DNA of 64,000 nucleotides from an uncultured Shewanella sp. (GCF_947501225.1 NZ_CANMUW010000001.1:682001-746000), one strand, 5' to 3'; positions 25,315 through 35,718 are shown, counted from the stretch's first letter. Numbers and translations: made by a program. The notes: a model not told the origin generated them from the letters alone.

Positions 25315-28104
25315 TTAGTAACTGAATTTAATTGCATTTTGTTTAAAACTGCGTAAGTCAGTGATCATATTATCTGAGGTTAAGGGTTCAAGGTTGCCGT
25401 GACTGTCACCAGTTGTGAACAGCACGAGCCTATCGCAGTGTTTGGTTCTCATCCTCTTCATCATAAACTTGATGAGATCTGATCGTGTCAACTTAACGAC
25501 CTCTTGAACCACAAGCTCTCTTTGATTGAACTGGTAATCCTTGTTCCCAATGCTTGACCAGTATCTTTGCCCCCGAGTCTTAAGGTTCGGATCAAGCTCC
25601 ATCACTTGATTGACCAGCCCCTGTTTAGTGTGTTCCCACTGCTCGTTTGTTATCTGCATAACTGCATAGTTGAAATCGGCAATAAACTCGTCGATCGCTT
25701 CCAGAAGCTGTCTAGGCCCAGATGTAGGCGATTGAATATAAAAGATCATTCCCGGGTATCTGTTCAAAGGCAGGTACCCGGTGCCAACCATATAACCCAG
25801 CTGTCTCTTAGTGCGCAACTCATGGAAGAAAGTTGAAGACATAGTGTGGTTTAACAGACTGAACAGGGCCATCTGCTCGGCTGAAGCTGCATCGGATTGA
25901 TAATAAACTATGATACTGCTGTCTTGATGAGAAACGTCAAGTTCCCTCATCATGGTGCCATGGCCTGCGAGGTTAACCAGTTCACGTTCAGACTCTATGC
26001 TTGGAGAGGAGACCAGAGAGAGGATGTGGTCCAGTCGTTTACCTAATGATTGAGCTTCACTCTCAAGCCAGTCACCATATACAAGCCCCTCCAGATGGAT
26101 CTTTTCATAGAAGCTTCTTACATGTTCGTGCAGATCTTCGAGCGTGATCGACTCAAGTTCCTCAGCCATGCGCGAGGGTTCGTAACTGCGCTTTTGAAGT
26201 GTCACCGTAAGGCTGGTAAAGATCTGCGAAATTGGTTTGGCTCTGGCCTGATTATACCAGCTCCTTAATATTTGACGCTTGATCAGCGTAAATCTATCCT
26301 GGGTAAAGTTTCGCTCTCTGGCTTTCTCTATCAATAGAGCCAATAACACCTCCTGTTTGCCGGTAAAACCGGTGAGGTGCAGAGTGATCCCTCCCTGATG
26401 AGGATAGATGTTATAGCTCAGTCCTGCGACTTCTGCCTGATAGGTAAACTCGGTCAGGTAATCGAGCAGCATCTCAACATAGAGTCGGGTTAACGCAGCA
26501 TTTCTGGGGGATGATGCCGCCTGAATCGAATCCAGTGACAGGTACAGGTGCCCCTTAGGAACATTAAATTCATCATCTTTTCTATGCCAGATACGATAAC
26601 CTTTCTCCTGACAAACTATAACAGGCACCTTGTTCGAACTCTTATCTGTTCTGGGGACAGAGTCAGAGATGATAAATGGGTTTGCATTGGGTAATGAAAG
26701 CTCCGGCCGGATCCGGGGCTGACTCCACTGCTTTACCTTATCAACGTCGATGGGAGTCATCTGATATGGCGTGTGATACCAGGCGGCCTGATGGGTGGTG
26801 TCGAGCTCTGAGGAGATGAGTTGAATACGCATGTTCGACGGACTCATCATATTCAGCAGTTTCAGAGTCTCAGAAACATTAAGCCCCTCCATCTTATAGT
26901 CACCGAAAACAAGATCTTCGACATCATAGTGGTGCATATTGATGCTGAGGTGGCTGGCAAGATCCAGTGTCTTAATCTGTTCCTGATATTTAAAGGCTAG
27001 CTTTAACAAGTTGGCGCGCTCCTGATAGCGCCACTCCTGCATCCCTTTAGTCTTGATAAGCTCAATGTACTCGAAAGTTGATTCAATTACGGTATCCAGA
27101 TTTGTCACACCCTTTTCGGTGAGCTGGATGCTGATATTGTAATCTTTGAAGTTGTAACCGTTAACACCTCCTCCGGCCGATAAGTTGACCGCCAGCCCTT
27201 GATCTTTTAGGTAGGAGAGTAGGCTGCCATTGCCTTCATAACCCAGCAGATGGCTGATAAAGGTCAAGGGCTTGTGTTTATAATATGGGTCGATAGCAGG
27301 TAGACTGAACGTGATAGCCACCCGTTTCTGCTCCTTAAGAGGAACAATATTGATTTGAGATTGTAGCTGTTCCGTTTGATATATCGGAACCTCCGGATGG
27401 TGTTTAATCAGATTATGATTCTTAACGCCTGTGAAATATTTTTTTGCTAAAGCCGCTAACTCTGTAAGAGGAAGGGGGGCTACGAGACACAGGGCCATCA
27501 AGTTAGCACTGTAATGGGAATGATAAAATTCGAGTAGTTCATCTCTGAGAGCCGACTCATCTCCACTGAGGGTTTCAAGATTTCCTACCGAGAATTTTGA
27601 AAAAGGATGCGCCGGATTAACGGTTTCCTTCTGTACCTGGTAAGTGCGGCGGATATCATCTTTGAGTTTCAGGCTGAATTCGGACTCGATGGCATGTCGC
27701 TCACGATCGACCAACTCTAAGCTGAACAGTGGCGCAATAAAAAACTGGCTAAACCTATCCAGAGACTCCTCGAACACCTCGGCGTTGATGCCAAAGAAAA
27801 AATTGGTTTGCTCTGTGCCGGTCCAGGCATTGTTACTGCCGCCGTGTTGATTGATAAAGGCATGGTATTCACCAGACTCAGAAAACTTCTCTGTACCAAG
27901 AAATAGCATATGTTCGAGAAAGTGTGCCATTCCGGGTCTGGAAACAGGGTCGTCAAAGTGGCCAACGTTAACAGCCATGGATGCCGCAGCCTGACTGGCC
28001 AGTTTATCTTCGACAAGAAGGACCGATAAGCCGTTGTCCAATACCAGGTGTCGGTATAGACGGTGATCATTGGGGCTTTTAATAATTTGCAAAGATTCTG
28101 GCAA
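25315..28104 (-). CDS. Insulinase/pitrilysin-type M16 zinc metalloprotease
   Basis: 929 residues, the size of protease III or insulin-degrading enzyme. The inverted zinc motif HFLEH is at residues 61-65 with the distal Glu about 70 residues later (RERHAIESEFSLK), so the N-terminal domain is catalytically intact. The middle and C-terminal non-catalytic M16 domains follow, with RTKRQLGYMVGTGYLPLNR typical of the substrate-binding half. There is no signal peptide, unlike E. coli PtrA, so it is probably cytoplasmic. Such enzymes degrade peptides below about 50 residues. Its position near the repeat-peptide locus may be coincidence. Transcribed away from sixA. Confidence 0.9.
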   Translation of the reverse strand: MPESLQIIKSPNDHRLYRHLVLDNGLSVLLVEDKLASQAAASMAVNVGHFDDPVSRPGMAHFLEHMLFLGTEKFSESGEYHAFINQHGGSNNAWTGTEQTNFFFGINAEVFEESLDRFSQFFIAPLFSLELVDRERHAIESEFSLKLKDDIRRTYQVQKETVNPAHPFSKFSVGNLETLSGDESALRDELLEFYHSHYSANLMALCLVAPLPLTELAALAKKYFTGVKNHNLIKHHPEVPIYQTEQLQSQINIVPLKEQKRVAITFSLPAIDPYYKHKPLTFISHLLGYEGNGSLLSYLKDQGLAVNLSAGGGVNGYNFKDYNISIQLTEKGVTNLDTVIESTFEYIELIKTKGMQEWRYQERANLLKLAFKYQEQIKTLDLASHLSINMHHYDVEDLVFGDYKMEGLNVSETLKLLNMMSPSNMRIQLISSELDTTHQAAWYHTPYQMTPIDVDKVKQWSQPRIRPELSLPNANPFIISDSVPRTDKSSNKVPVIVCQEKGYRIWHRKDDEFNVPKGHLYLSLDSIQAASSPRNAALTRLYVEMLLDYLTEFTYQAEVAGLSYNIYPHQGGITLHLTGFTGKQEVLLALLIEKARERNFTQDRFTLIKRQILRSWYNQARAKPISQIFTSLTVTLQKRSYEPSRMAEELESITLEDLHEHVRSFYEKIHLEGLVYGDWLESEAQSLGKRLDHILSLVSSPSIESERELVNLAGHGTMMRELDVSHQDSSIIVYYQSDAASAEQMALFSLLNHTMSSTFFHELRTKRQLGYMVGTGYLPLNRYPGMIFYIQSPTSGPRQLLEAIDEFIADFNYAVMQITNEQWEHTKQGLVNQVMELDPNLKTRGQRYWSSIGNKDYQFNQRELVVQEVVKLTRSDLIKFMMKRMRTKHCDRLVLFTTGDSHGNLEPLTSDNMITDLRSFKQNAIKFSY

Positions 28105-28319
28105 CTAGAGGCTCCGGTACATTTTCTATGGCTATCTAATTCACAATGAGAACAAGTTTATACGAGACTTATTGCTACATATTGGTCTCCTTATTTCGCT
28201 TTGGCAAATATCTCTGCGTCTATTCGACCAATTAATAACTTAATTTTGGTTTGTCCCAACGGTGTTTAAGGCTACAATTGGCGTATAAGAGATAAGAAAA
28301 ATCGAGTAGCGAGAGTAGT

Positions 28320-28790
28320 ATGCAGCTATTTTTAATGCGACATGGTGAAGCTGGTTATCTTGCTCATTCCGATAGAGAGCGAGTACTGACCGAGACCGGA
28401 CGTTACCACACCTCATTGATGAGTAACTGGTTGGTGAAATCGGTCATGGAGTTTGACCTTGTTCTGGTCAGCCCCTATCTGAGAGCTCAACAGAGCTGGC
28501 AGGAAGTGAGTAAACACTTCCCGGAGCCCCGAAAGTGGCTGGTACTCGATGAACTGGTCCCATCCGGTGATCCTGCTACCGCAGCCGATCTCACCTTAGC
28601 CTATGCTGAGCAGTATAAGGCCGATAAGGTGTTAGTGATTGCTCACATGCCGTTGCTGGGTTACATGGTCAGTGAGCTAGTGGCAGGAGTGGAGCCGCCT
28701 CTGTTTGCGACGTCAGGGATAACCTTGATCGATAAGCATGCAGAGCAGGCATCACTGGTTTGGCAACACAATCCGCACACGGTAAGTTAG
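28320..28790 (+). CDS. sixA: Phosphohistidine phosphatase SixA
   Basis: 156 residues. Histidine-phosphatase fold with the N-terminal RHG motif (LFLMRHGEAGYL, catalytic His 8), TETGRYHTSLMSNWL, the LVLVSPYLRAQQSW segment and the second catalytic His in VLVIAHMPLLGYMV. SixA removes phosphate from histidine phosphotransfer domains and from the nitrogen PTS protein NPr. Close to the E. coli order smrB-sixA-fadJ. Normal length. Confidence 0.92.
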   Translation: MQLFLMRHGEAGYLAHSDRERVLTETGRYHTSLMSNWLVKSVMEFDLVLVSPYLRAQQSWQEVSKHFPEPRKWLVLDELVPSGDPATAADLTLAYAEQYKADKVLVIAHMPLLGYMVSELVAGVEPPLFATSGITLIDKHAEQASLVWQHNPHTVS

Positions 28791-28794
28791 TCTT

Positions 28795-28833
28795 GGGCTG
28801 TGGGCTGTGGGCTGTGGGCTGCGGGCTGCGGGC
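28795..28833. repeat. 7-bp microsatellite
   Basis: Five copies of GGGCTGY (three GGGCTGT, two GGGCTGC) plus a partial copy, directly after the sixA stop codon. Non-coding on the plus strand. Confidence 0.9.
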
Positions 28834-29006
28834 GTAATTCCTGGGGTGAGAAAAGCGGCTTTAGCCGCGAATTTTTTGCTGGCGCGAGTGTCATAAGTGT
28901 TCCACACGCTTCAAAGTCAATCTCCATATATTTGTGAGGTATTGGAGGTGGAAGTGCTAAATGCACTATCATCGACCTTGGCTTCATGAGTTAGCTTTTT
29001 TAGATC

Positions 29007-29037
29007 GGACTCTGAAACAAGTTTAGAATGACATGAG
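29007..29037. repeat. Dispersed palindromic element, copy 1
   Basis: On the minus strand it reads CATTCTAAACTTGTTTCAGA, closely related to CATCCTGAACTTGTTTCAGG at 53837-53856. Both centre on an interrupted palindrome around CTTGT. This resembles small interspersed palindromes common between genes in many bacteria. Confidence 0.7.
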
Positions 29038-29109
29038 TAGGGAGCTTTCAGAGTGCTGAAACCAGAAAGCTCAACCTTAATTTCCCTGTTGTATATTGAG
29101 TGAGCTTTC

Positions 29110-29640
29110 TTATCTTCTGTAGGGCACATCACCGATATCGATCAACACCAAAAGCGCTGCATCGCCTCCCCACTCTTTGGGGGCCTTATGAAACGCCAGC
29201 ACATGAGGGTGCTGGGCTAACCACATTGGAATATTTTGTTTAAGGATCCCGGTTCCGTGACCATGCATTACACAGCAGCAGTGGCACTGCTGTTTGATAC
29301 AGGCCTGAATCAACGCTGCAAGCTCAAGTTTTGCTTCAGATTGCCTCATGCCATGAAGGTCGAGCAGCAGATCCGGTTGATAGTCACCACGGCGTAGCCG
29401 CTTCACTTCGAAGCTGTCTACATCGTCACGACTCCAACGCATAGCCCCCTCGTCGGGAAGGTGGGGTTGATAGGTGTCAGAAAAATAACTATCTGCGTGT
29501 AGCTGCTGCTCTTTTTCTTCTATCTGTTTTTTATCTTTTGAAGGCGCCCGAAAATGTCGCTTATCCTGCTTTAAGGGTTTTATCCCTTCAGTTAGTGTCG
29601 AAAAAAGCGCTTGATCTTCGCTGGTGTTTTTTTTCTTCAT
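29110..29640 (-). CDS. smrB: Smr-domain endonuclease SmrB
   Basis: 176 residues. An N-terminal charged region (1-85) is followed by a Smr domain: LLLDLHGMRQSEAKLELAAL with the DLHG motif, and VMHGHGTGILKQNIPMWLAQ with the HGHGTG motif, ending in GGDAALLVLID. E. coli SmrB is recruited to collided ribosomes and cuts the mRNA between them, feeding ribosome rescue. It is divergent from prmB, as in E. coli, which supports the assignment over other Smr proteins. Confidence 0.9.
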   Translation of the reverse strand: MKKKNTSEDQALFSTLTEGIKPLKQDKRHFRAPSKDKKQIEEKEQQLHADSYFSDTYQPHLPDEGAMRWSRDDVDSFEVKRLRRGDYQPDLLLDLHGMRQSEAKLELAALIQACIKQQCHCCCVMHGHGTGILKQNIPMWLAQHPHVLAFHKAPKEWGGDAALLVLIDIGDVPYRR

Positions 29641-29831
29641 ATCTCAATTATTGGTCTTAACTGTCTATTTGAGCGGCGTAGCCGCGTTTGATCTGGCAAC
29701 TATTCGCACTTATCTTTTCGCAACTATCTTACGAGTTAAATTATATCTATTCCTCTCTATTTTATTGAATCCGATGCCATATGAATAGAGTTCAGTTACA
29801 ATGAAGCGGAATTATCATGCTGGAGTGAGTT

Positions 29832-30776
29832 TTGGATAAGATTTTTGTAGATGAAGCTGTGACTGAACTGCGTACGGTCGGTGACATGTTGCGCTGGGCT
29901 GTGAGTCGTTTTAACGATGCCAATATTTATTATGGTCATGGAACCGATAATGCGTGGGATGAGGCGATTGCCCTTGTTTTTCATGCCTTACACTTGCCTG
30001 AAGATATAGGACAGCAGGTAATACACTCAAACCTTACCAGCTCAGAGAAGCATAAGATCGTAGAGCTGATTATTCGCAGGGTCAGAGAGCGTTTACCCGT
30101 TCCTTATCTCACAAATAAAGCGATGTTTGCGGGTTTGGAGTTTTATGTCGATGAGCGTGTCTTGGTTCCTCGCTCGCCGATTGCCGAGATGATAGCGAAT
30201 CGCTTCAGTCCTTGGCTATATAACAAACCAGTTAATCGTGTACTCGACCTGTGTACGGGGAGTGCATGCATCGCTATCGCCTGTGCTTACGAGTTTGATG
30301 AAGCCGAGGTCGATGCTCTGGATATCAGTGCCGATGCACTCGAGGTCGCTCAGATAAATGTCGAGTCCCTGGGAGTTATGGACAGAGTCTTTCCTATCGA
30401 GTCAGACATCTTCTCGGCGATACCTAAAGGTCCTCATTATGACCTTATCGTCTCAAACCCACCCTATGTAGACGCCGAAGATATCGGTGATATGCCTGAT
30501 GAGTACCACCATGAGCCCGAGTTGGGATTAGCATCTGGAAGGGACGGGCTGGACCTGACTAAGCGGATTCTGGCAAATGCCGCCGACTATCTGACCGAAG
30601 AGGGTCTACTGGTGGTTGAGGTCGGTAATTCTATGGTGCACCTTATCGAGCAGTTCCCTGATGTTCCTTTCACCTGGGTCAGCTTCGAGCATGGCGGAGA
30701 CGGTGTGTTTGTTTTAACTCGTGATCAGCTAGTTGAAAATGAATCACTTTTCGCCATCTATAAAGATAGTGAATAA
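29832..30776 (+). CDS. prmB: Ribosomal protein L3 glutamine methyltransferase PrmB
   Basis: 314 residues from a TTG start at 29832, with GGAG 6 nt upstream. It methylates the N5 of a glutamine in ribosomal protein L3 using S-adenosylmethionine. The Rossmann motif is [17 protein letters not shown] and the glutamine-binding catalytic NPPY motif is in [20 protein letters not shown]. The N-terminal helical domain with [20 protein letters not shown] is typical of PrmB/PrmC. The position between smrB and aroC favours PrmB over PrmC. Confidence 0.93.
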   Translation: MDKIFVDEAVTELRTVGDMLRWAVSRFNDANIYYGHGTDNAWDEAIALVFHALHLPEDIGQQVIHSNLTSSEKHKIVELIIRRVRERLPVPYLTNKAMFAGLEFYVDERVLVPRSPIAEMIANRFSPWLYNKPVNRVLDLCTGSACIAIACAYEFDEAEVDALDISADALEVAQINVESLGVMDRVFPIESDIFSAIPKGPHYDLIVSNPPYVDAEDIGDMPDEYHHEPELGLASGRDGLDLTKRILANAADYLTEEGLLVVEVGNSMVHLIEQFPDVPFTWVSFEHGGDGVFVLTRDQLVENESLFAIYKDSE

Positions 30777-30896
30777 TAGAGGTGGCGGTAAATAGGCCTC
30801 ATCAAAGTGTGAACACTCAGGGATAGCTTATCGCGGCTTGAGTTTAACCCTCTTTAGAGGGCGTACCCGATACCGGCAGCAATATTGGCGGTGATT

Positions 30897-30927
30897 AAAA
30901 AAGCTAACGCATCAGTTAGCTTTTTTT
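30897..30927 (+). terminator. Terminator between prmB and aroC
   Basis: AAAAAAGCTAAC-gcatca-GTTAGCTTTTTTT, a 12-bp stem with T tail, about 120 bp after prmB. Confidence 0.9.
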
Positions 30928-31017
30928 ATCTCTGTAATTCCGCTCTCATATGGGCTAATCTCAAGCGGTGTATCAAATTTGAGTAATTTAATAACTAGCA
31001 AAGGGTAAAGAAATCGG

Positions 31018-32112
31018 ATGTCGGGAAACAGCATTGGTCAGAATTTTGTGGTAACAACATTTGGTGAAAGCCATGGTAAAGCATTAGGTTGTATTATTGA
31101 TGGCTGTCCTCCGGGGCTGGAACTCAATGAAGCCGATATGCAGCACGATCTCGACCGACGACGTCCGGGAACCTCTCGCTATACCACCGCCAGACGAGAG
31201 CCCGATGAAGTTCGCGTTCTCTCGGGGATCTTCGAAGGAAAAACCACAGGTACCTCCATCGGTTTGATGATCGAAAATACCGATCAACGCAGCAAAGATT
31301 ACTCGAACATTAAAGACCTTTTCCGTCCGGGTCACGCCGATTATACCTATCAGCAGAAGTATGGTCTGCGCGACTATCGCGGTGGTGGACGCTCTTCGGC
31401 GCGTGAAACGGCGATGCGTGTTGCAGCAGGCGCGGTGGCTAAAAAATATCTTAAACAGGTTCATGGCATCGAAATCAACGGCTACCTTTCGCAACTGGGC
31501 CCCATAAAGGCGGAGCAGATCGATTTTTCTCAAATCGAACAAAACGCTTTCTTTTTTCCGGATGCATCAAAACTCGATGCCCTGGATGAATATATGCGCG
31601 ATCTCAAAAAGAGTGGTGACTCTATCGGCGCTAAGGTGAGCGTTGTTGCAACGGGGGTTCCCGTCGGGCTTGGAGAGCCGGTCTTTGACAGGCTGGATGC
31701 CGAAATTGCCCATGCCCTGATGGGAATTAATGCCGTCAAGGGTGTCGAGATTGGCGACGGTTTTGAGGTGGTGAATCAGAAGGGGTCAGAGCACAGAGAT
31801 CTGATGTCACCCGAAGGCTTTGCCTCTAACCATGCCGGCGGCATCTTAGGCGGGATCTCTTCCGGCCAACCTATCGTAGCCCATATCGCGATGAAACCAA
31901 CTTCAAGTATCAGCATTCCGGGAGAGGGCATGACGGCGCAGGGCGATGTGGCCGAAGTTGTGACCAAAGGTCGTCACGATCCTTGTGTCGGAATACGTGC
32001 TGTCCCTATCGCCGAGGCCATGCTGGCAATCGTTTTAATGGATCACCTGTTACGCCACAGGGCTCAGAATATGGATGTAAACAGCCAGACACCGAAGATA
32101 GGGATGCGATAA
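31018..32112 (+). CDS. aroC: Chorismate synthase AroC
   Basis: 364 residues, the usual length. It converts 5-enolpyruvylshikimate-3-phosphate to chorismate with reduced FMN. Signatures: [20 protein letters not shown] near the N-terminus, [40 protein letters not shown], and the late [17 protein letters not shown]. Last step of the shikimate pathway, cytoplasmic. Flanked by terminators on both sides, so monocistronic. Confidence 0.97.
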   Translation: MSGNSIGQNFVVTTFGESHGKALGCIIDGCPPGLELNEADMQHDLDRRRPGTSRYTTARREPDEVRVLSGIFEGKTTGTSIGLMIENTDQRSKDYSNIKDLFRPGHADYTYQQKYGLRDYRGGGRSSARETAMRVAAGAVAKKYLKQVHGIEINGYLSQLGPIKAEQIDFSQIEQNAFFFPDASKLDALDEYMRDLKKSGDSIGAKVSVVATGVPVGLGEPVFDRLDAEIAHALMGINAVKGVEIGDGFEVVNQKGSEHRDLMSPEGFASNHAGGILGGISSGQPIVAHIAMKPTSSISIPGEGMTAQGDVAEVVTKGRHDPCVGIRAVPIAEAMLAIVLMDHLLRHRAQNMDVNSQTPKIGMR

Positions 32113-32152
32113 GCGCGCTATACTTCAGTTCTCAGGTTGAGACTCCCTAATT

Positions 32153-32179
32153 AGAAAAGGCGCATTTTGCGCCTTTTCT
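32153..32179 (+). terminator. Terminator after aroC
   Basis: AGAAAAGGCGCA-ttt-TGCGCCTTTTCT, a perfect 12-bp stem 40 bp past the aroC stop. Confidence 0.88.
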
Positions 32180-32326
32180 ACATCTGAGATAAGGAGTAAT
32201 CCATGGGACCATAGGTGGAGCGCAATCGATGAGCTTGCCTTGAAGCGTTAATTTTTTGCTGAGCGATCACATCTTCATACCGATTGGTATACAATACTGT
32301 CGCCCTCAATATTTAAAATAAAATCA

Positions 32327-33484
32327 ATGAATCAGTCTTCCTGCATTAGCACACAGCTGCGCTGGATCAGCGCCTGTTATTTTTTCTTCTTTGCCATTCT
32401 TGGAGTTATGGTGCCATACCTTGGTGTCTTCTTTGAGAACCGGGGCTTTAACCCTCAGGAGATAGGTTTCTTGCTGGCTATCTTGATGGCCACTCGTATC
32501 ATAGCGCCGAATATCTGGGCCATGGTGGCCGACAGGACGGGCATGCGTGCCCAGCTGGTTAAATGGGGGGCCGCAGCCGCAGCCGTCAGTTATTTGAGCT
32601 TCTTCTATGATGGCAGCTTTACTTATCTGGCCATCAGCCTCTGTATCTATACATTTTTCTGGAATGCTATCTTAGCCCAGCTCGAGGTGATAACGCTGGA
32701 GACCTTAGGTGAGAATACCACGCGATATGGCTCTATTCGTAGCTTCGGCAGCTTAGGTTATCTGGTATTTGTCGTCAGTGTCGGTTTTGCCATCAGTTGG
32801 TGGGGAACCGAGATTCTGCCCTATATCGGTATGTTGCTCTTTGTCGGGCTATTGATCAGTGCTTTGCCTTTGCCGTCAGATAGGGTAGTGGTAAAACAGC
32901 GGAGCGGAAAAACCAAACTAAGAATAGACCGGGCTATCTTCTGGTTCCTGGTCTCTGCCATTTTGTTGCAGATGAGTGCAGGACCTTTCTATGGCTTCTT
33001 CGTACTCTACCTAAAGCAGTCCGGTTACAGTGAGGCTGTCGCGGGCATCTATGTCGCCTTCGGCGTTTTAGCCGAGATCCTTATGTTCATGTTGGCTCCC
33101 AGGTTTCTGGGACGTTTCGGGGTTAACAGATTATTGATCGTCAGCCTTGGGTTCACCGGCGTTCGTTGGTTATTGATGGCTTATTGTGTCGAAAACTTCC
33201 TGTTGCTTGGGCTAAGCCAGCTCCTGCATGCGTTTACTTTTGGCTTGGTGCATGCGGCCTCCATACAATTTGTGCATGGCTACTTCGATATCAGCCATCG
33301 AAGCAAGGGGCAGGCGCTGTATGCCAGTTTAAGTTTTGGTGTCGGCGGGGCGTTAGGTACCTGGCTTTGTGGTATGATCTGGGGCGATGGCAGTGGTGCT
33401 TCTCTGGCCTGGGTGATCGCGGCTATCTGTGCATTCCTCGCCATGGCGGCCATCTTTTTTATCCCGGAAAAAGCTAAGCAATAA
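32327..33484 (+). CDS. MFS transporter, HcaT-like
   Basis: 385 residues, about 12 membrane segments. The N-terminal half starts ISACYFFFFAILGVMVPYLG and has the MFS loop GFLLAILMATRIIAPNIWAM-VADRTGMRAQ; the second half has SGYSEAVAGIYVAFGVLAEI. The sequence fits the MFS_1_like group (PF12832) that includes E. coli HcaT, a putative 3-phenylpropionate importer, and nucleoside permeases. The substrate here is not determinable. Eighty bp separate it from the NAD-kinase-like gene. Confidence 0.83.
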   Translation: MNQSSCISTQLRWISACYFFFFAILGVMVPYLGVFFENRGFNPQEIGFLLAILMATRIIAPNIWAMVADRTGMRAQLVKWGAAAAAVSYLSFFYDGSFTYLAISLCIYTFFWNAILAQLEVITLETLGENTTRYGSIRSFGSLGYLVFVVSVGFAISWWGTEILPYIGMLLFVGLLISALPLPSDRVVVKQRSGKTKLRIDRAIFWFLVSAILLQMSAGPFYGFFVLYLKQSGYSEAVAGIYVAFGVLAEILMFMLAPRFLGRFGVNRLLIVSLGFTGVRWLLMAYCVENFLLLGLSQLLHAFTFGLVHAASIQFVHGYFDISHRSKGQALYASLSFGVGGALGTWLCGMIWGDGSGASLAWVIAAICAFLAMAAIFFIPEKAKQ

Positions 33485-33564
33485 GTGTGCAGGCGGCGGT
33501 GAGTAAACGCTTAAATTGAGCGCAGATATAGCGCGTGTTAATCCTATTTGTACAAGGATAAGTA

Positions 33565-34689
33565 ATGGCAAGTCGGTTTCGTTTAGGTTTAATTATCAAC
33601 CCATTGGCGGGTCTGGGTGGAAGTGTTGCGCTTAAAGGCAGTGATGGTGTGGCCAAAGAGGCGCTCGCCAAGGGAGCCAAACCTAGGGCACACCTGAGGA
33701 TGCAGCAAGCATTGGAGGTGATCTTACCCTATCGGGATCAGGTTGAAATCATCACGGCTTCAGGCCCCATGGGTGAAGCCTTGGCGCTGGAGATGGGCTT
33801 TCATGTCAGGGTCGTGCATGAGGTGAGTGACGAGACGCAGGCCGAAGATACTCAGGCAGTCGTTAAGGTGTTACTCGATGAAACTCTGGATCTACTGCTG
33901 TTTGCCGGTGGCGATGGCACGGCGCGTGATGTTTTTGCCATAGCGCATGACAATATGCCCGTCTTAGGGGTGCCTGCCGGTGTGAAAATCCATTCCGGGG
34001 TTTATGGCATCACTCCTCATGCATCGGGCATGGTGGTAAAAATGTTGCTCGACGGCGAACTGGTTAGCCTGATGGACGCCGATGTGATGGATATCGACGA
34101 GGTGGCTTTTAGGGAGGGACAAGTTAAGGCGCGCCGTTTTGGTGAAATGCTTGTGCCTGCTGAACCCAGATATGTTCAGGCCGTTAAGATGGGCGGAATT
34201 GAGAGCAGTGAACTTGTGCTCGCCGATATTGCTGCCGAGGTGATCGAGAGCATGGATGAGGAGCTTTTTATCATGGGGTCGGGTAGTACGGTTGCGGCCG
34301 TTATGACCGAACTCAACCTGGATAACACCTTGCTGGGTGTGGATCTTGTCCAGTCTCAGCAGCTTTTGGGTTCAGATCTGACCGCCGCTCAGCTTATCGA
34401 AATGACAGACGAGTTGCCCACTAAGTTAGTGATCACTTTGATTGGCGGACAGGGGCATATCCTGGGCAGAGGCAATCAACAGCTGTCCCCCGAGTTAATC
34501 AAACGGCTCGGTAAAGAGAATATTATCATTCTGGCGACAAAAACTAAGTTAAAAGCACTTGAAGGCAGGCCATTAATTGTGGATAGTGGCGACCCTGAAT
34601 TAGATCGACAGTTGTGCGGCTATTACCGGGTTATCACAGGTTACCATGACTATGTGATGTATCAGGTCGCGAATCCGGATTTTGAATGA
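33565..34689 (+). CDS. ATP-NAD kinase family protein (AcoX-like, COG3199)
   Basis: 374 residues. N-terminal GLIINPLAGLGGSVALKGSD and the kinase signature LLLFAGGDGTARDVFAIAHD are those of the NAD-kinase/diacylglycerol-kinase superfamily, followed by GVPAGVKIHSGVYGITPHAS. It matches the larger COG3199 group (PF01513) rather than the housekeeping NadK of about 290 residues. It probably phosphorylates NAD or a related small molecule; true substrate unknown. ATG at 33565 with AAGGATAAG upstream. Confidence 0.82.
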   Translation: MASRFRLGLIINPLAGLGGSVALKGSDGVAKEALAKGAKPRAHLRMQQALEVILPYRDQVEIITASGPMGEALALEMGFHVRVVHEVSDETQAEDTQAVVKVLLDETLDLLLFAGGDGTARDVFAIAHDNMPVLGVPAGVKIHSGVYGITPHASGMVVKMLLDGELVSLMDADVMDIDEVAFREGQVKARRFGEMLVPAEPRYVQAVKMGGIESSELVLADIAAEVIESMDEELFIMGSGSTVAAVMTELNLDNTLLGVDLVQSQQLLGSDLTAAQLIEMTDELPTKLVITLIGGQGHILGRGNQQLSPELIKRLGKENIIILATKTKLKALEGRPLIVDSGDPELDRQLCGYYRVITGYHDYVMYQVANPDFE

Positions 34690-34752
34690 GTCATAACTGT
34701 TCAAAGAATAGATTGTTTTAAACAAAAATTACGCTAAAAGAGTGGAGTGGGT

Positions 34753-35022
34753 ATGTTAGAGAAGTATGAGCTGGCGTCAGAGAACTGGATCTCGAACATA
34801 GTAGAGCAGGGTGATGATGATGCACTCTTTGCCAGCGGTTATCTTCAGGGGCATTTTGCGGTTGTCCTGTCTCAACTGGAGCTTGAGGAGGAGCAGGGCT
34901 TCGATGCGCTTAATGAAAAGATGCAAGCGTGTCTCGTCTTGGCAAGAGAGGAGTTAGATGACCGGGATTATGAGCTGGTTGAACAAGCCTGGTCAGAGTT
35001 GAGCGAAATCATCAAGGCTTAG
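34753..35022 (+). CDS. yfcL: YfcL family protein
   Basis: 89 residues from ATG 34753 (GGAG 5 nt upstream; an in-frame GTG at 34747 is the alternative). Small acidic, helical, cytoplasmic protein with DDALFASGYLQGHFAVVLSQ, matching the conserved core of E. coli YfcL (DELFASGYLRGH). It lies near mnmC and fabB as in E. coli. Function unknown in all species I know of. Confidence 0.85.
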   Translation: MLEKYELASENWISNIVEQGDDDALFASGYLQGHFAVVLSQLELEEEQGFDALNEKMQACLVLAREELDDRDYELVEQAWSELSEIIKA

Positions 35023-35161
35023 CGACTACATCGGGCAGATATCTTGTCTGCCCCTTAATCATCCCGTCACTCGGTGTGCTGAGTATCACTTGGCACAGAT
35101 GAGGGTCTTAAAAACTCACCGGAGATAGCGGAAAGCCGGCTCCTTATGTTTGAGTAGTAAA

Positions 35162-35710
35162 ATGAAACAAAGTTATGTCAGTATCGGTTTAGTCAACCCC
35201 AAGAGCCCCACTAACGTCGGTGGAATAATGCGTGCCGCGGGTTGTTATAGTGTCGATGAAGTATTCTACACCGGCAAGCGGTACCCGTTAGCCGCGAGTA
35301 ATGGTACGGCGCAATATAATACCGATACTAAAGGAGCGGGTCAGCAGATCCCGCTGACAGGGGTGGAATCCCTGGTAGACAGTTGCGCGGATGACGTCAA
35401 GATTGTGTGTGTCGATCTGGTGGAGGGAGCGACACCTCTTCCGGAATTTGAGCACCCTGAGAAGGCTATCTATCTCTTCGGGCCCGAGGATGGCACCATA
35501 AGTCAGCAGGTGATCAACAGAGCCGATGCCGTGGTTTATGTGCCCACTGTCGGCTGCATGAACCTGGCCGCATCGGTCAATGTCTTGCTGTATGACAGGT
35601 TATCAAAATCCTCTCAGACCATAGCCTGTGATGAACTGATAAGGTCAAGCCGCGATACCAATAACCGGGTCAAAGTTAAAAGGAAGGTGAGACAGTTAAG
35701 CGTAGGCTGA
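35162..35710 (+). CDS. SPOUT (TrmH-type) RNA methyltransferase
   Basis: 182 residues from ATG 35162 (a TTG at 35150 gives 186). SPOUT motifs: N-terminal VNPKSPTNVGGIMRAAGCYS (motif 1), AIYLFGPEDGTISQQVINRA (motif 2) and VVYVPTVGCMNLAASVNVLL (motif 3), the last two forming the knotted SAM site. It methylates a ribose in tRNA or rRNA; which nucleotide is not clear. The basic tail (RVKVKRKVRQLSVG) may bind RNA. It converges on mnmC, with a shared hairpin between them. Confidence 0.85.
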   Translation: MKQSYVSIGLVNPKSPTNVGGIMRAAGCYSVDEVFYTGKRYPLAASNGTAQYNTDTKGAGQQIPLTGVESLVDSCADDVKIVCVDLVEGATPLPEFEHPEKAIYLFGPEDGTISQQVINRADAVVYVPTVGCMNLAASVNVLLYDRLSKSSQTIACDELIRSSRDTNNRVKVKRKVRQLSVG

Positions 35711-35718
35711 TAACGAAT

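Larger units (their letters stand above)
28791..29109. other. Spacer between sixA and smrB
   Basis: 319 bp between the convergent ends of sixA and smrB. It contains a 7-bp microsatellite (28795-28833) and one copy of a dispersed palindrome (29007-29037). Short frames here have no ribosome-binding site and read through these repeats, so I do not call them. Confidence 0.6.

Noticed and set aside
28787..29132. Two minus-strand ORFs (66 and 71 codons) between sixA and smrB
   Set aside because: They read through the 7-bp microsatellite and the dispersed palindrome and have no ribosome-binding site.
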